NCBI GenBank assembly: GCA_963768715.1
Contig: CAVYJC010000002.1
Span: 124,001-188,000, forward strand
Source of the DNA: DATKEJ01 sp963768715
GTDB lineage: Bacteria > Bacteroidota > Rhodothermia > Rhodothermales > DATKEJ01
Direction of reading: 5' to 3'
Length of the DNA: 64,000 bases
This document shows positions 18,193 through 28,774 of this stretch, one piece after another. Within the stretch, counting starts at the first letter, position 1, and the number at the start of each line of letters is the position of its first letter. A program made the position numbers and the translations under genes. A model generated the notes under the pieces. It was not told the DNA's origin. It saw only the letters and a list, made by a program, of their open reading frames with translations, and did not search any database.

Positions 18193-18990
18193 TTACCCCG
18201 AATCCGATGACAGGTCGGCAGCGAGGCGAAGAAATTCACTCGGTGTGAGTTCTTCGGCACGCTTCATGCCGACCCAATCCGGAAGACTTCGACCGGCCTC
18301 ATCAACGAACGAAGAGAGGCTGTTGCGGAGCATCTTACGACGCTGATTGAATGCCGTCCGAACGAGCCTGCGGAGGAACTCAGACTGTGCGGCTGCTGTG
18401 GTTTCATTCTCAGGCGGCCACTCCAGTCGTACCGTCGAGCTCCAGACTTCGGGCTTCGGATAGAAGACGTTCGGCGAAAGATGAAATCGGATACTCGGGA
18501 TCGTTATCAACTGCACGATCACGGAGAGAATGCCGTACTCCTTCGTGCGAGGCACCGCCACGAGGCGCTCGGCGACTTCCCTTTGCATGGTCAGAATAGC
18601 ACGCGACACGCAGCCCGATTCGAGCAGGCCGAAGAGGATTTGACTCGTGATGTTATACGGCAAGTTGCCCACGACGACCACGGGACGCGGCGGGTCTCCT
18701 ACGAGGCGCCTCCAATCGACCTTGAGCACATCCATCTCTCGGATGTCGAGATCGGGGTACTTCTCGGTGAGGAGTGCGACAGACCGCGGATCGACTTCGA
18801 CGGCGATCATGTCGGGATATAGGTTGTGGAGATCGGTTGTCAACGCACCCCGGCCCGGCCCGATTTCGACCACCTGCGCGCCAACCGGCGCCTCGACCTC
18901 GGCAACGATCCGTCGCACGGTGTTGGGATCGACGAGGAAATGTTGTCCGAGTCGTTTACGGGGTCGAAAGGAGTCGCGTCGCTCGGTCAT
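18193..18990 (-). CDS. rsmA: 16S rRNA dimethyladenosine transferase RsmA/KsgA
   Basis: It dimethylates two adjacent adenosines in the 3' helix of 16S rRNA, a late check in 30S assembly. The 265-residue protein has the N-terminal RKRLGQHFL motif, the SAM-binding VVEIGPGRGALT and the catalytic NLPYNI. Its C-terminal helical domain includes the NQRRKMLRNSL segment. It lies between mgtE and a VWA-domain gene, all on the minus strand. Confidence 0.96.
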   Translation of the reverse strand: MTERRDSFRPRKRLGQHFLVDPNTVRRIVAEVEAPVGAQVVEIGPGRGALTTDLHNLYPDMIAVEVDPRSVALLTEKYPDLDIREMDVLKVDWRRLVGDPPRPVVVVGNLPYNITSQILFGLLESGCVSRAILTMQREVAERLVAVPRTKEYGILSVIVQLITIPSIRFHLSPNVFYPKPEVWSSTVRLEWPPENETTAAAQSEFLRRLVRTAFNQRRKMLRNSLSSFVDEAGRSLPDWVGMKRAEELTPSEFLRLAADLSSDSG

Positions 18991-19012
18991 GTGATCCCGG
19001 CCGCCAGGCGGC

Positions 19013-20116
19013 TTATCTCAAGTTCTTGCGGCGGTTGCGGACATAATCCTCGAACAGGTACTCGCCGAGCCGGTTCAGGCTTGCATAGTAAGCGCGGCCC
19101 TGGTTCGCCGTCGTCAAATCACGAACAAATTGCTGGAGATAGGGATCGTGAGCAACCATGAAGGTCGTAATCGTGATGCCCTCCCGCCTGCAGACGACGG
19201 CTTCGTCCAGGACTTTGTTGATGATTCGGCGATCGAGGCCGAAAGGATTCTTGTAGAGTCGGCCGTCCGGTTCGAACTGGGCGCTCGGCTTGCCGTCGGT
19301 TATCATCACGATTTGTTTGTTCCGATGTCGGCGGCGGTGCAGAATAGTGCGGGCCCGCTGCAGTCCGTCTCTCGTGTTCGTGTGAAACGGTCCGACTTGG
19401 AGGTAGGGCAAATCACGGACCGTCACTTCCCAGGCGCGGTCTCCGAAAGCGACGATGTCGAGCGTGTCTCCAGGATAGCGCGTCATGATGAGCTCCGACA
19501 GGGCCATGGCCGTCATGCGGGCCGGCGTAATCCGATCTTCGCCGTAGAGCACCATCGAATGCGAGACGTCGATCATGAGCACTGTCGCCATTCCTGTCTG
19601 ATGATCGGTTTCGTAGACTTCAAAGTCGTCTTCGGTGATGCGGAGGTCGTCGGCTCCACTTCGCCGGAAGGCATTCGACAGCGTTCCGGTCACGTCGAGC
19701 GCATGCACGTCGTCCCCGAACTGCCATGGCCGCGTCTCGGGCATCCGCTCGGATCCGGTTCCGGCATCGGGCACGGCGTGGGAGCCGGCATCGCCTTTTT
19801 CGATTTGCCGAAAAATCTCCTCCAGGGAGCGCCGTCTAAGGCCGCGCTCCAAGCTCGGCGTCGGACGCCACACCTGCTGCTCATCGGGCTTAATGTATCC
19901 GCGATTCTTGAGCTCCTCGATAAAATCCCCCATGCCCATGTCTTCATCGGTCACACCGTGTTGCCGATCCAGCTCCGTGAGCCATTCCAGTGCTTCTCGG
20001 ACGTCACCTGCCGTTATCAGAAGCAGCTGCTGAAACAGGTTGAACAGATTCTCGAAAGTGGAGCGTGCGGCGCCGTGGCGGTCATCATCCCACGCGAGGT
20101 ATCGAAAAGGTCGCAT
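19013..20116 (-). CDS. VWA-domain protein (CoxE-like)
   Basis: This 367-residue cytoplasmic protein has a helical N-terminal half and a C-terminal von Willebrand A domain from about 175. The metal-ion site DVSHS at 183-187 fits DxSxS, and later parts of the site are in DIVAFGD and VMITDGKPS. Proteins of this class usually pair with a MoxR or Mg-chelatase-like AAA ATPase, but none is adjacent here. The stop of the TPR gene lies four bases upstream, so the two are likely cotranscribed. Its target is unknown. Confidence 0.8.
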   Translation of the reverse strand: MRPFRYLAWDDDRHGAARSTFENLFNLFQQLLLITAGDVREALEWLTELDRQHGVTDEDMGMGDFIEELKNRGYIKPDEQQVWRPTPSLERGLRRRSLEEIFRQIEKGDAGSHAVPDAGTGSERMPETRPWQFGDDVHALDVTGTLSNAFRRSGADDLRITEDDFEVYETDHQTGMATVLMIDVSHSMVLYGEDRITPARMTAMALSELIMTRYPGDTLDIVAFGDRAWEVTVRDLPYLQVGPFHTNTRDGLQRARTILHRRRHRNKQIVMITDGKPSAQFEPDGRLYKNPFGLDRRIINKVLDEAVVCRREGITITTFMVAHDPYLQQFVRDLTTANQGRAYYASLNRLGEYLFEDYVRNRRKNLR

Positions 20117-20120
20117 GTAT

Positions 20121-21335
20121 CTACTTTTCCTGCCGTTCGGCCGTTACTTCGGGGTCGACGATGGGAACAGACGAACGATAGGGCGTCTTCAGGTAGCGCT
20201 TGGCTCGTCGCCGTGAATCCGACCAGTTTTTCATTGGAATCACCTGCTTGTAGCGCATGATCGCATAACGGCGAAAACCGAGCGCGTCGAACGCCATCCC
20301 CTGTCTCAGGAGCCCGAGCACGCGCCACGTGCTTTCTTCCCCGGTTGGTTCGGTCAGGTCGTTCAGTCGTTTCAGGTAGTCAAGGGCATCGCGATACGCT
20401 CCCCGAATCATTTCCGTACGCGCGATATAGTACAGAGCCTGCTCCGCGAGCGCGTCGGGGTAGTCAGCCTTATCGGCCTCCCAACGAGCCAGCTGCTCCT
20501 CGAAGATCGGCTTTGCCTCGTCCCAGCGACCGAACCTGGCATAGGCTTTTGCCTCGAGCGACCGGAAAACGACGTTGCGCGGATAACGGACCCGAAGCCA
20601 CGTAATGTATTCCAGGCTGCGAAAGTAGTTCGGTTCGTAAACCGTATAGATCTGGAAGAGAAAGTAGGCCGCCTCGGCTCGAAGCAGGCGTCCGTCGTGA
20701 AATGTCCGCTCCAGTTCTTCGATCCCTCGTTTGCGATCCCCGTTCGGAAAGAACAGTTTTAGAGGAACCAGCCATTTTTGCTCGTCAGGAAGGGCGTCGG
20801 CGAAATAGTCGTATATCCCCCATCCAAAATAGAAGTCATCGCTCTCCGCATTGGTTTCAGCCAACCGCACGACCTGGCTGATAGCGCCGCGAGCATCGCG
20901 AATCGACCGCAACCAGTGCCTTCTGTTGGAATGCAGTCTTCCGCGAAAGCTCAATCCGAGTCCTTTGAAGAAGAGACCGTCGACGTTGTCCGGATCCTTT
21001 TCGAGAAGCACGTCGGCGCGGTCGATTACATCCTGCATCAGGCGATTGAATCGCTTGTCGTACCGGTCGTCGTTGAGGTCGACCATAATGCGCCACCACA
21101 CGTTCAGGCCTTCGAAGAAGGGGCCGATCGGGTGACGGGGATGCTCTTTTGTGATGCCAGAGAAGACGACCGCGGCGCTGTCGAACTGGAGATTGTAAAC
21201 CAGGTGCAGCCCCTCCTCCGCCTCGTTCATGACGAGCGAGTCGTTCAGAATCGAGTACGACTGCCCCTTCGCGGACCCGAGAACGAATCCGCAATGCAGC
21301 GCGACGAAGAATAGGACCCGGCAGCACCAGCGCAT
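20121..21335 (-). CDS. Exported TPR-like protein
   Basis: This 404-residue protein has an N-terminal signal peptide (VLFFVALHCGFVLGSAKGQ) and helical repeats. Examples are AEEGLHLVYNLQFDSAAVVF near residue 40, FRSLEAKAYARFGRWDEAKPIF near 260 and AEQALYYIARTEMIRGAYRDAL near 300. It is likely periplasmic and mediates protein contacts. It is immediately upstream of the VWA gene, which suggests a joint role, but no enzymatic motif is present. Confidence 0.7.
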   Translation of the reverse strand: MRWCCRVLFFVALHCGFVLGSAKGQSYSILNDSLVMNEAEEGLHLVYNLQFDSAAVVFSGITKEHPRHPIGPFFEGLNVWWRIMVDLNDDRYDKRFNRLMQDVIDRADVLLEKDPDNVDGLFFKGLGLSFRGRLHSNRRHWLRSIRDARGAISQVVRLAETNAESDDFYFGWGIYDYFADALPDEQKWLVPLKLFFPNGDRKRGIEELERTFHDGRLLRAEAAYFLFQIYTVYEPNYFRSLEYITWLRVRYPRNVVFRSLEAKAYARFGRWDEAKPIFEEQLARWEADKADYPDALAEQALYYIARTEMIRGAYRDALDYLKRLNDLTEPTGEESTWRVLGLLRQGMAFDALGFRRYAIMRYKQVIPMKNWSDSRRRAKRYLKTPYRSSVPIVDPEVTAERQEK

Positions 21336-21392
21336 TACGATCAGTTTGCGGCTGTTCGTACCGAGGCCGGGCTTTGCCAGTTCCGACGGCTC

Positions 21393-22667
21393 TTAGCGCT
21401 CCGCTATTGGTACATACGACCTTACGGTCTCCCCGGTATAGACCTGGCGCGGACGGTGAATGCGACCGCCTGGATCCTCCTTCATCTCGAGCCACTGGGC
21501 AATCCAGCCCGGCAATCTCCCAAGCGAGAACATCACCGTAAACATGTTCGTCGGGATGCCCATCGCCCGATAGAGAATGCCGCTGTAGAAGTCCACGTTG
21601 GGGAAGAGTTTTCTTTCGATGAAATACTCATCCTCCAGTGCGGCGGCCTCCAAATGAACGGCGATATCGAGCAGCGGGTCGGCGACCCCGAGTTGAGCGA
21701 GAATGTCGTTCGAGGCCTGTTTGATAACCGTGGCACGCGGATCGAAATTCTTGTAAACGCGGTGGCCGAAGCCCATCAACTTGAACGGGTCGTCTTTGTC
21801 CTTGGCCTTATCGATGTATTTCGAGTAATTGGCGCCGTCGCTGCGGATCGTCTCGAGCATCTCGATGACTTCCTGATTGGCACGGCCGTGCAGCGGTCCC
21901 GACAGGGCGCTGATCCCGGCCGAGATCGAAGCGAACAGATCAGCGCCGCTGGAACCGACCATCCGGACGGTAGACGTGCTGCAGTTCTGCTCATGATCGG
22001 CATGGAGAATCAGGAGTTGATCCAGAGCGTGAGCGTGTGATGCCGGTACGACGTAGTCCTCAGATGGAACCGCGTACATCATATTGAGGAAATCGGCGCT
22101 GTAGGCCAACTCATTCCGCGGATAGATGAACGGCTGGCCGATCGACTTCTTGAACGAAAACGCAGCAATCGTTTTTAACTTCGCAAGAAGCCTGACGACG
22201 TTCAGTCGGAGGTCATCGGGGTTTCCATTCTCAGGGTAGTAGGCCGACAGCGATGCCACCATCGCCGAAAGCACACTCATCGGGTGCGCGCTAGGGGGGT
22301 ATCCCTCGAAAAACTTCTTCATGTCCTCATGGAGCAGACTGTGATAAGTCAACTTCCTCGAGAACTCCTGGAACTCCGCCTCAGTCGGCAAGTCGCCGTG
22401 AATGAGCAGATAGCAAACTTCAGTGAACGACGAGTGCTGGGCAAGATCTTCGATCGGGTAACCCCGGTAACGCAGAATGCCCTGCTCGCCGTCGATGAAC
22501 GTTATGGCGCTTGAGCACGAACCTGTATTGCCGTATCCGGGATCGTAGGTTATCGCGCCCGTGGATTTACGTAACGAGCGTACGTCGACCGCCACTTCGC
22601 CCTCACTACCGGTAATCACCGGCAACTCGGACTCGTTACCATCGAGTATCAGCTTAGCAGAAGACAT
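21393..22667 (-). CDS. gltA: Citrate synthase
   Basis: It condenses acetyl-CoA with oxaloacetate at the entry of the TCA cycle. From the ATG at 22667 it has 424 residues, matching the hexameric type II enzyme with its N-terminal beta-domain (SSAKLILDGNE). Catalytic His residues are in SGPLHGRANQ and GFGHRVYKNFDPRA, and the catalytic Asp is in PNVDFYSGI. An in-frame upstream extension of 20 residues lacks family support. Type II enzymes are often inhibited by NADH, but this cannot be read here. Confidence 0.96.
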   Translation of the reverse strand: MSSAKLILDGNESELPVITGSEGEVAVDVRSLRKSTGAITYDPGYGNTGSCSSAITFIDGEQGILRYRGYPIEDLAQHSSFTEVCYLLIHGDLPTEAEFQEFSRKLTYHSLLHEDMKKFFEGYPPSAHPMSVLSAMVASLSAYYPENGNPDDLRLNVVRLLAKLKTIAAFSFKKSIGQPFIYPRNELAYSADFLNMMYAVPSEDYVVPASHAHALDQLLILHADHEQNCSTSTVRMVGSSGADLFASISAGISALSGPLHGRANQEVIEMLETIRSDGANYSKYIDKAKDKDDPFKLMGFGHRVYKNFDPRATVIKQASNDILAQLGVADPLLDIAVHLEAAALEDEYFIERKLFPNVDFYSGILYRAMGIPTNMFTVMFSLGRLPGWIAQWLEMKEDPGGRIHRPRQVYTGETVRSYVPIAER

Positions 22668-22762
22668 CGGTAAAACAACATTTATGGTTAGACCATCATG
22701 TGGGACCCGGGATTTTGAAAAATACAATCCCGACGATGGTCTGCATGCGAATTTCTGCCGAG

Positions 22763-25352
22763 TTAATAGGCCTCGGCGAGAAGCACAGCGTTGAGGAAAA
22801 GGCGGTGAGTACCGAACCAGAATCCCCTGAATGTCGGCGAATCTTCCATCAGGACCACGCGGCCCTCGCCCGAAGTCACGCTTAGGATGGCTGCGGTGCC
22901 GCCAAAGGCCGACTTGCGGTCGCGCGGCACGTATCCACTGAGAAGCGGATCGTGGGTATAGACACCGACGGTCGTCCCGGGATCGACCAACGGCTTGAGG
23001 ACGTCGCGGCTCGACTTGAACGACGCCACCCGCTGCGGCAAACCAAACGCGAGCGGGTGGGACGGATCGAGCTGGACGTCGAATATGGCGCCGGAGATCT
23101 CTGACGCCTGTTTGACGGCATCCTTTTCATCGAATCGAATCCAGCGCGATTCGGCCGGCTCGTCGAAAGTCTGAAATTCGACATTTGCCAGTCCCTGATC
23201 AGCTGCCCATTTCGCAGCGCGCTGGATTGCAAGCAGTCGCCCGCCTCGAGCCAACCAGGTTTTGAGCCGATCGACGAACTCGGGTCCGAGTCCGCTGTAA
23301 TCGCCATCTACAAGAACGAGCGTCGTATAGCGGTCGAGGGAGACCTTGCTCTGTCGATCCATGTCGAGCAGCGTGAGCGGGATCCCCATGCGTTCGTTCA
23401 GCAGATGGCGGGCTTCCCCCAATCTGTAGGCAGAAACGCCCTGCCCGGCCAGCGCCGCCAGCAGCGGAAGGTGCAGCCTGACGGTGCTCGGCCCACCAAG
23501 AGCGGGTCCTTCCGCCGTCAAGCTCCGGCCAACGGAATGAATGACCACCTGGTCGTTGAGAACCGCATCCTTCACCAGGTCGTGCAGCGAATCGATGGAA
23601 ATGCCACCGGCGTCGGTTCGATCATTGGCCGGGAGGATAATTGTGCCCCGCTCAAATCGAACGCGCCGACCTGCGATGTCGAGCTCAAACGGACTCAGCA
23701 TGACGCGGGCCGGCACACCAGCCGCCAGCATCCGGTACAGTGCGCGCGGCGCGTAATAACGGTCCCACCCCATGACGTAGCCGTAATCGGACTTCCCACC
23801 GATCAGGTGCCCACCCGACGCCATGTCATCCGTGATCCTCTCACCGAGAAGCGGGGAGACATCATCGGTCACCGATCCATTGGCGACGCCAAACGCGAGG
23901 GGGAGAGTCCACGTCGACACATCATAGAAAACGGAATCCTGAAAGGAGTCGACACGCTCGAAAGCCGCCTTGATAAGGCGAAACTGTCGCTGCCCAGTCG
24001 GGACGACGTACGCGCTTCCAGGCACGAATTGCCGGCCGTCCGCGCTCGTCTTTCGAGCGAGCGCGTACACTTCTATCCGATGTCGTCGCAGGGTCCGAAC
24101 CAATTCGTTGGAGCGCGTTCGATCCTCTTCCGAGCCAAAAATCCACGCGCGGACAGGCTGCGTTTTACTCGCTTCGATCGCGGTGCTGTAAAAGGCACGT
24201 TGGTTTGCCAGCAGTTCCTTGCGCATGCGGACCGCACCATCAAGCATGCCCAACGAAGCCGCCAAATGATTACGGATGCCGAAGCCGAAGGACAGCTCAC
24301 CATCCGTCGTCGCGACTCTTAGACCGCGTGACGAACCCTGCTCAAAGAGAATCCCGACTGCCCCGTTCACATCGGGATAGGTAGATCCTTTCCCGTAATA
24401 GAAATCGTCGTACTGCTCCTTCGTAAAGTACAGGCTCCCGATCCTGTCGAGCGCCCGCGCGGTGTATCGCGACAGTTTTTCGGTCAGCGCCTGACTGGCC
24501 TTCGGCGTGTTTGGGTTGGATCGGTCGGGGATACCGGGCTGAAAGAAGAACGTCTCGTCGCGACCCATTTCGTGCCCGTCGAGAAGAACCTGCGGTCTCC
24601 AGCTGTGGAACAGCCTGAGTCGCCCCTGGCTTTCCGGGAGCTGCGCCGGCAGCCAGTCGCGATTCAGATCAAACCAATAGTGATTCGTACGACCGCCGGG
24701 CCAAGGCTCGTTGTGCTCGCGATCTTGAGGATCGGGATTCCCTACCGCGACTTCCGTTTTCGTTGACCCAGTCGACAAAACGATCGCGCCCGTCGGGATT
24801 GATACACGGATCGATGATCAAGACGGCGTGCTGGAGAATCGACTCAACCGGCTCTCCGTTCCCGGCCGCCAGATGATAGAGCACGAGCATCGCCGCTTCC
24901 GAACCTGACGCTTCATTGCCGTGCACCGTGTAATGAAACTGCGCGACGACGGGCATCGTCTCCAATTCAGCGTCGCTTACTTCCGAGGGTGTCTCCGAAA
25001 GGCGAACATTAGCCTCCTGGATCCGATCCAGCCTCGCCTGGTTGTCCGCGCTCGTCACGATCGCGGCAATCAGGGGTCGCCCTTCAAACGAACGCCCGTA
25101 CTCGACCAGCCGGACACGGTCACTGGCTTCGGCAACGGCTTCGAAATATGCTACGAGCTCGTCGGGCCGGGTATGCCTCTCACCGATGCGATATCCCAGG
25201 ACCGAGTCAGGTTTCGGTACCGCTCCATCGTAAGTGACTCCATCCACGCTGAAGGGCACCGACAGCGGGAGCTGCTGAGCCGCAAGCGATCCGACTGACC
25301 CCAAGATGGCTGTCAGAAGAAGCGTAAATCGGAGACGACGGACGGCGGGCAT
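22763..25352 (-). pseudogene. Secreted M14 metallocarboxypeptidase-family protein, frameshifted
   Basis: Two overlapping frames join into one protein of about 862 residues. The first part starts at the ATG at 25352 with a signal peptide ending SLAAQ and the zinc motif VHGNEASGSE. It continues to INPDGRDRFVDWVNENG. The second resumes at VGNPDPQDREHNEPW with the substrate-binding NHYWFDLNRDW, the third zinc ligand in LLDGHEMG and the likely catalytic Glu in ILFEQGSSRG. One extra base near 24745-24746 breaks the frame inside the catalytic domain. The long C-terminal half probably includes a class I glutamine amidotransferase-like fold, which is inference. The clean join suggests a recent mutation or a sequence error. 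Confidence 0.8.
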
Positions 25353-25367
25353 GACAATTTTCAAATA

Positions 25368-26658
25368 TCAGCTGGCAGCTACCTGCTCGACGAGATAGTC
25401 CATACACTGCGGAATCAGGGACCGGCTCGATACGAAGCGTCCCTCGATGGCCACTTTGGGCACGCTCCTGATTCCTGCGCGACTGACCTGAGCATGATCA
25501 CGGCTGACCCGGGAACGATACTTCCCTCGGATCAGATCTCGCTTGAACTGATCGCTGTCCATCCCGATCTCATCCGCAATGTCTGTCAATTCGCTAATCG
25601 ACATCCCGCCGGGCTTCTGTCGCTCCATCTGCAGGTCTAGCATCTGCTGAAACTTGCCGGCATCGTTCGCCAGATAGAGGGCCTCGACCTGCGAATACGA
25701 GTAGGGCCAAAGCGGAAACGGCTTGAAATGGACGGACGCACGATCCCCCAATCGCTGCAATGATCTGCGGCATGACACTATTCAGCGCTTTGCAGTGCGG
25801 GCAATTCGGATCGAAAAATTCGACGACGCGGACGGGTGCATCGGGCTCCCCTACTGTGGGCGCACCTACAAGGAGCCCATCGAAATTCGAGAGGGTGGGC
25901 GTTGCGTCATCGAACCGGCACATGCTGGCCAACCCGGCCTCGAGCGCGGCACTATCCACCGGCGCTGTAGCCGCGGGCTCAGATAGATTCCCACTGTAAT
26001 CCGCAGGGGGAGCCTCTGAAATCCCGGCTGTTGCGGTTTCGAGCGTTCCCAGGCGATTTACAAAGAAGACGTCGGCGACGACGAGCAGCGCCGCGACGAA
26101 CACCATAAACAGGAACCAGCCGATCTCCCGAACGAGTCCGGCCAGATCAAACGTCGGCACGTGGGTGTTGGCACGGTAAATGATGAAGACCGCAAACAGG
26201 ACCGCCGTTGTAAACGCCGTGGTCAGGCAGAGCTGGCAGAATTCGCCCAGAGCAAAAACCTGATACGAAAAGAGGAACAACGCGTAGCATATCCCGATAG
26301 CCGACGAGATGAATCCCGCCAACTTCAGCTTCTTCGCCCGCTCCTCTCGGGCCAGGATGGCCCCAAAACTGAGCGTCGCCATGGCTCCGAAAAAGAGAAA
26401 CCCGTACACAATGTTTGATATGCCAAAGAGTTTTCCCGCGTCGCTCTGGACTACGGCCGCACACTCCGAGATGCCGGCTTCTTCCGGTTCCGAAAGCCCC
26501 AGACATCCGCGCGAGAACCCTCGCTCGGACTGAATCCAGAGGTGTATCGTTAGAAGCACACCAAAGAGCGCGATACCAAAAATCAACCGATTGAACAGAC
26601 GCGCTCGTTCGGGCCCACCACGGGGAGGCCCTTTCTTTTTCTTATCCGATCCAGCCAT
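25368..26658 (-). pseudogene. VKOR-DsbA fusion (disulfide-bond forming), frameshifted
   Basis: The N-terminal half is a vitamin K epoxide reductase-like membrane domain (about 20-200). It has the loop Cys pair C52/C66 and the quinone-proximal CxxC FCQLC (C141, C144). The C-terminal half is a thioredoxin-fold DsbA-like domain with active site DPNCPHCKA (C286, C289) and a late SVPKVAIEGRF cis-Pro segment. Together they should form disulfides in the periplasm and pass electrons to quinone. A run of five C at 25745-25749 (G on the coding strand) has one base too many. Correcting it gives about 429 continuous residues. Confidence 0.85.
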
Positions 26659-26734
26659 TCGTTGTCTTCCGTTTATCCTCCAGCATGTCGAATATAGTCT
26701 TGACGGGATTCAAATTTTGATCCCGCTCTGAATC

Positions 26735-28384
26735 TCAGGTTTGGATTACCCCTGGTGAGAAAGAGGGCATTTCAGGATTATGGTCGGCCATTTCGATGCC
26801 GGTGGAGATCCACTCTCTCGTCGTCCTCGGATCGATGATCTCATCGACCCACAGTCTTGCCGCCCCATAGAGCGGATCGGCCTGGGCTTCGTACCGCGAC
26901 TCGATCTCGTGCAGCATGGCATCCTTTTCGTCCTCCGTGAGCTTCTTGCCCGAGCGTTCGAGTTTCGCGAGTTGTATCTGCAGCAGCGTGCTGGCCGCCT
27001 GACTTCCGCCCATCACCGCAATTCGAGCGGACGGCCAGGCCCAAATGAGCCTTGGATCGTAGGCGCGACCACACATGGCGTAATTTCCAGCACCGTAGGA
27101 ATTACCGACGATCACGGTGAACTTCGGGACGACCGAGTTCGCAACAGCGTTGACCATTTTGGCGCCGTCCTTGATGATGCCTCCCTGTTCGGCTCGCGTA
27201 CCGACCATGAATCCGGAGACGTCTTGAAGGAAGACGAGGGGCACTTTCTTCTGGTTGCAGTTCATCACGAACCGGGCGGCCTTGTCTGCCGAGTCAGAGT
27301 AGATCACTCCCCCAACCTGCATTTCGCGGCGGGCTGTCTTAACGACGAGGCGCTGATTGGCCACAATGCCGACGCTCCATCCATCGATGCGGGCGTATCC
27401 GCAAAGCAGTGTTTTGCCGTACTCGGATTTGTACGCTGTCCAGGAACCAGCGTCGATGATTCCCTCGATCACGCCCATCATGTCGTACGGCTGGCTCCTG
27501 TCCTGGGGCACAACCTCGAGCAGCCGGTCGCCGTGCGTGGTCGGTGGGGACGGCTCGGTGCGGGAAAATCCCGCACTGTTTGGCCGGCCCAGATGCGAAA
27601 CGAGTGATCGAATCGTCTCAAGGCATTCCCGGTCATCCTTCATCAGATAGTCGGTGACCCCACTGATGGAAGAATGCGTCGTCGCCCCGCCGAGCGTTTC
27701 GTTGTCTGTCGATTCGCCGATTGCCGCCTTGACGAGAAACGGTCCCGCAAGAAAAACGGAACCGGTACCATCTACGATCAGGGCCTCGTCGCTCATGATA
27801 GGCAGGTATGCTCCCCCGGCTACGCAGCTTCCCATAATCGCTGCGATTTGGGGTATTCCCTTGGCCGACAGCACGGCGTTGTTCCGGAAAATTCGGCCAA
27901 AGTGTTCTTTGTCGGGGAAGATCTCGTCCTGCATCGGGAGAAAAACCCCGGCGGAATCCACCAGATAGATGATCGGGAGATGGTTCTCCAGCGCAATCTC
28001 CTGAGCGCGGAGATTCTTTTTCGCTGTGATGGGAAACCACGCGCCGGCTTTTACGGTGGCATCGTTGGCGACGATCAGGCAGAGACGTTCGGAGATGCGG
28101 CCGAGCCCCATAACGGTGCCTGCGGCAGGGCAGCCTCCTTCGTCGGCGTACATTTCGTGGCCGGCGAACGTGCCTAATTCGAGAAAGGATTTCGAGTCGT
28201 CGAGAAGGGCGGCGATTCGCTCACGCGCTGTGAGCTTTCCGCGAGCATGCTCGCGCTCGATACGCTTGTCCCCGCCCCCCTTTGAAATCTCGGAGCGCAG
28301 GGCTTCAAGTCGCTTCAGACTGCTGGGTGGAACGGCCGGAACTCCTGACTCGATCACACCGACCCCTGTTCGTCGACTTGTCAT
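26735..28384 (-). CDS. Acyl-CoA carboxylase carboxyltransferase (beta) subunit, methylcrotonyl-CoA type
   Basis: This 549-residue biotin-dependent carboxyltransferase transfers CO2 from carboxybiotin to an acyl-CoA. It has the two crotonase-like halves of the family, with FPDKEHFGRIFRNNA and MGSCVAGGAYLPIMSDEA in the N-half and VGNSYGAGNYAMCGRAY in the C-half. These segments resemble the methylcrotonyl-CoA carboxylase beta subunit (leucine breakdown) more than the propionyl-CoA form. The biotin-carrying alpha subunit is not adjacent, so the substrate is a best guess. Confidence 0.85.
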   Translation of the reverse strand: MTSRRTGVGVIESGVPAVPPSSLKRLEALRSEISKGGGDKRIEREHARGKLTARERIAALLDDSKSFLELGTFAGHEMYADEGGCPAAGTVMGLGRISERLCLIVANDATVKAGAWFPITAKKNLRAQEIALENHLPIIYLVDSAGVFLPMQDEIFPDKEHFGRIFRNNAVLSAKGIPQIAAIMGSCVAGGAYLPIMSDEALIVDGTGSVFLAGPFLVKAAIGESTDNETLGGATTHSSISGVTDYLMKDDRECLETIRSLVSHLGRPNSAGFSRTEPSPPTTHGDRLLEVVPQDRSQPYDMMGVIEGIIDAGSWTAYKSEYGKTLLCGYARIDGWSVGIVANQRLVVKTARREMQVGGVIYSDSADKAARFVMNCNQKKVPLVFLQDVSGFMVGTRAEQGGIIKDGAKMVNAVANSVVPKFTVIVGNSYGAGNYAMCGRAYDPRLIWAWPSARIAVMGGSQAASTLLQIQLAKLERSGKKLTEDEKDAMLHEIESRYEAQADPLYGAARLWVDEIIDPRTTREWISTGIEMADHNPEMPSFSPGVIQT

Positions 28385-28461
28385 GTACCGACGTTAGATA
28401 GTTCAGAGGTCCGCACCCGACCCATTGAAGGCCGTGCTGCCGGCTCGACCTGGAGAACGTC

Positions 28462-28650
28462 TCAGACGATCGTGCTGATCTTCTGGATGATCTGCTGGAC
28501 GTCCTCGCCTGTCTTTTCATGGATCAGGCTGACCATTTCACGCAGATCACCGCGGGCTTTCTTCATCTCCTTCTCGTCGAACTCGCCCCAAATGTTCTGA
28601 ATCTGCGTCTTGATCCGCGACCAGCTTTCCTCCATTCGCTCCGTTGCCAT
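28462..28650 (-). CDS. CsbD-like small stress protein
   Basis: This 62-residue helical, charged protein has the CsbD-family pattern WSRIKTQIQNIWGEFDEKEMKKARGD followed by a second amphipathic helix ending in IQKISTIV. Homologues are abundant general-stress proteins of unknown mechanism. A GGGGGA lies about five bases before the ATG. It stands alone, divergent from the AI-2E-family gene. Confidence 0.75.
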   Translation of the reverse strand: MATERMEESWSRIKTQIQNIWGEFDEKEMKKARGDLREMVSLIHEKTGEDVQQIIQKISTIV

Positions 28651-28774
28651 AAAATCCCCCTGGGAAATCTCTCAACCCTAGCAGAAGGGTTTCCGTAACT
28701 TAGTGTGATGAGGTTAATAATACGGCTCCTGTGCAGCCTCGGTTCCGTGAACTCTACACGTACCATCTAATGGC

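Noticed and set aside
19130..20260. 376-codon plus-strand frame opposite the VWA gene
   Set aside because: Antisense artefact of GC-rich coding sequence; the VWA frame has a MIDAS motif and normal codons.
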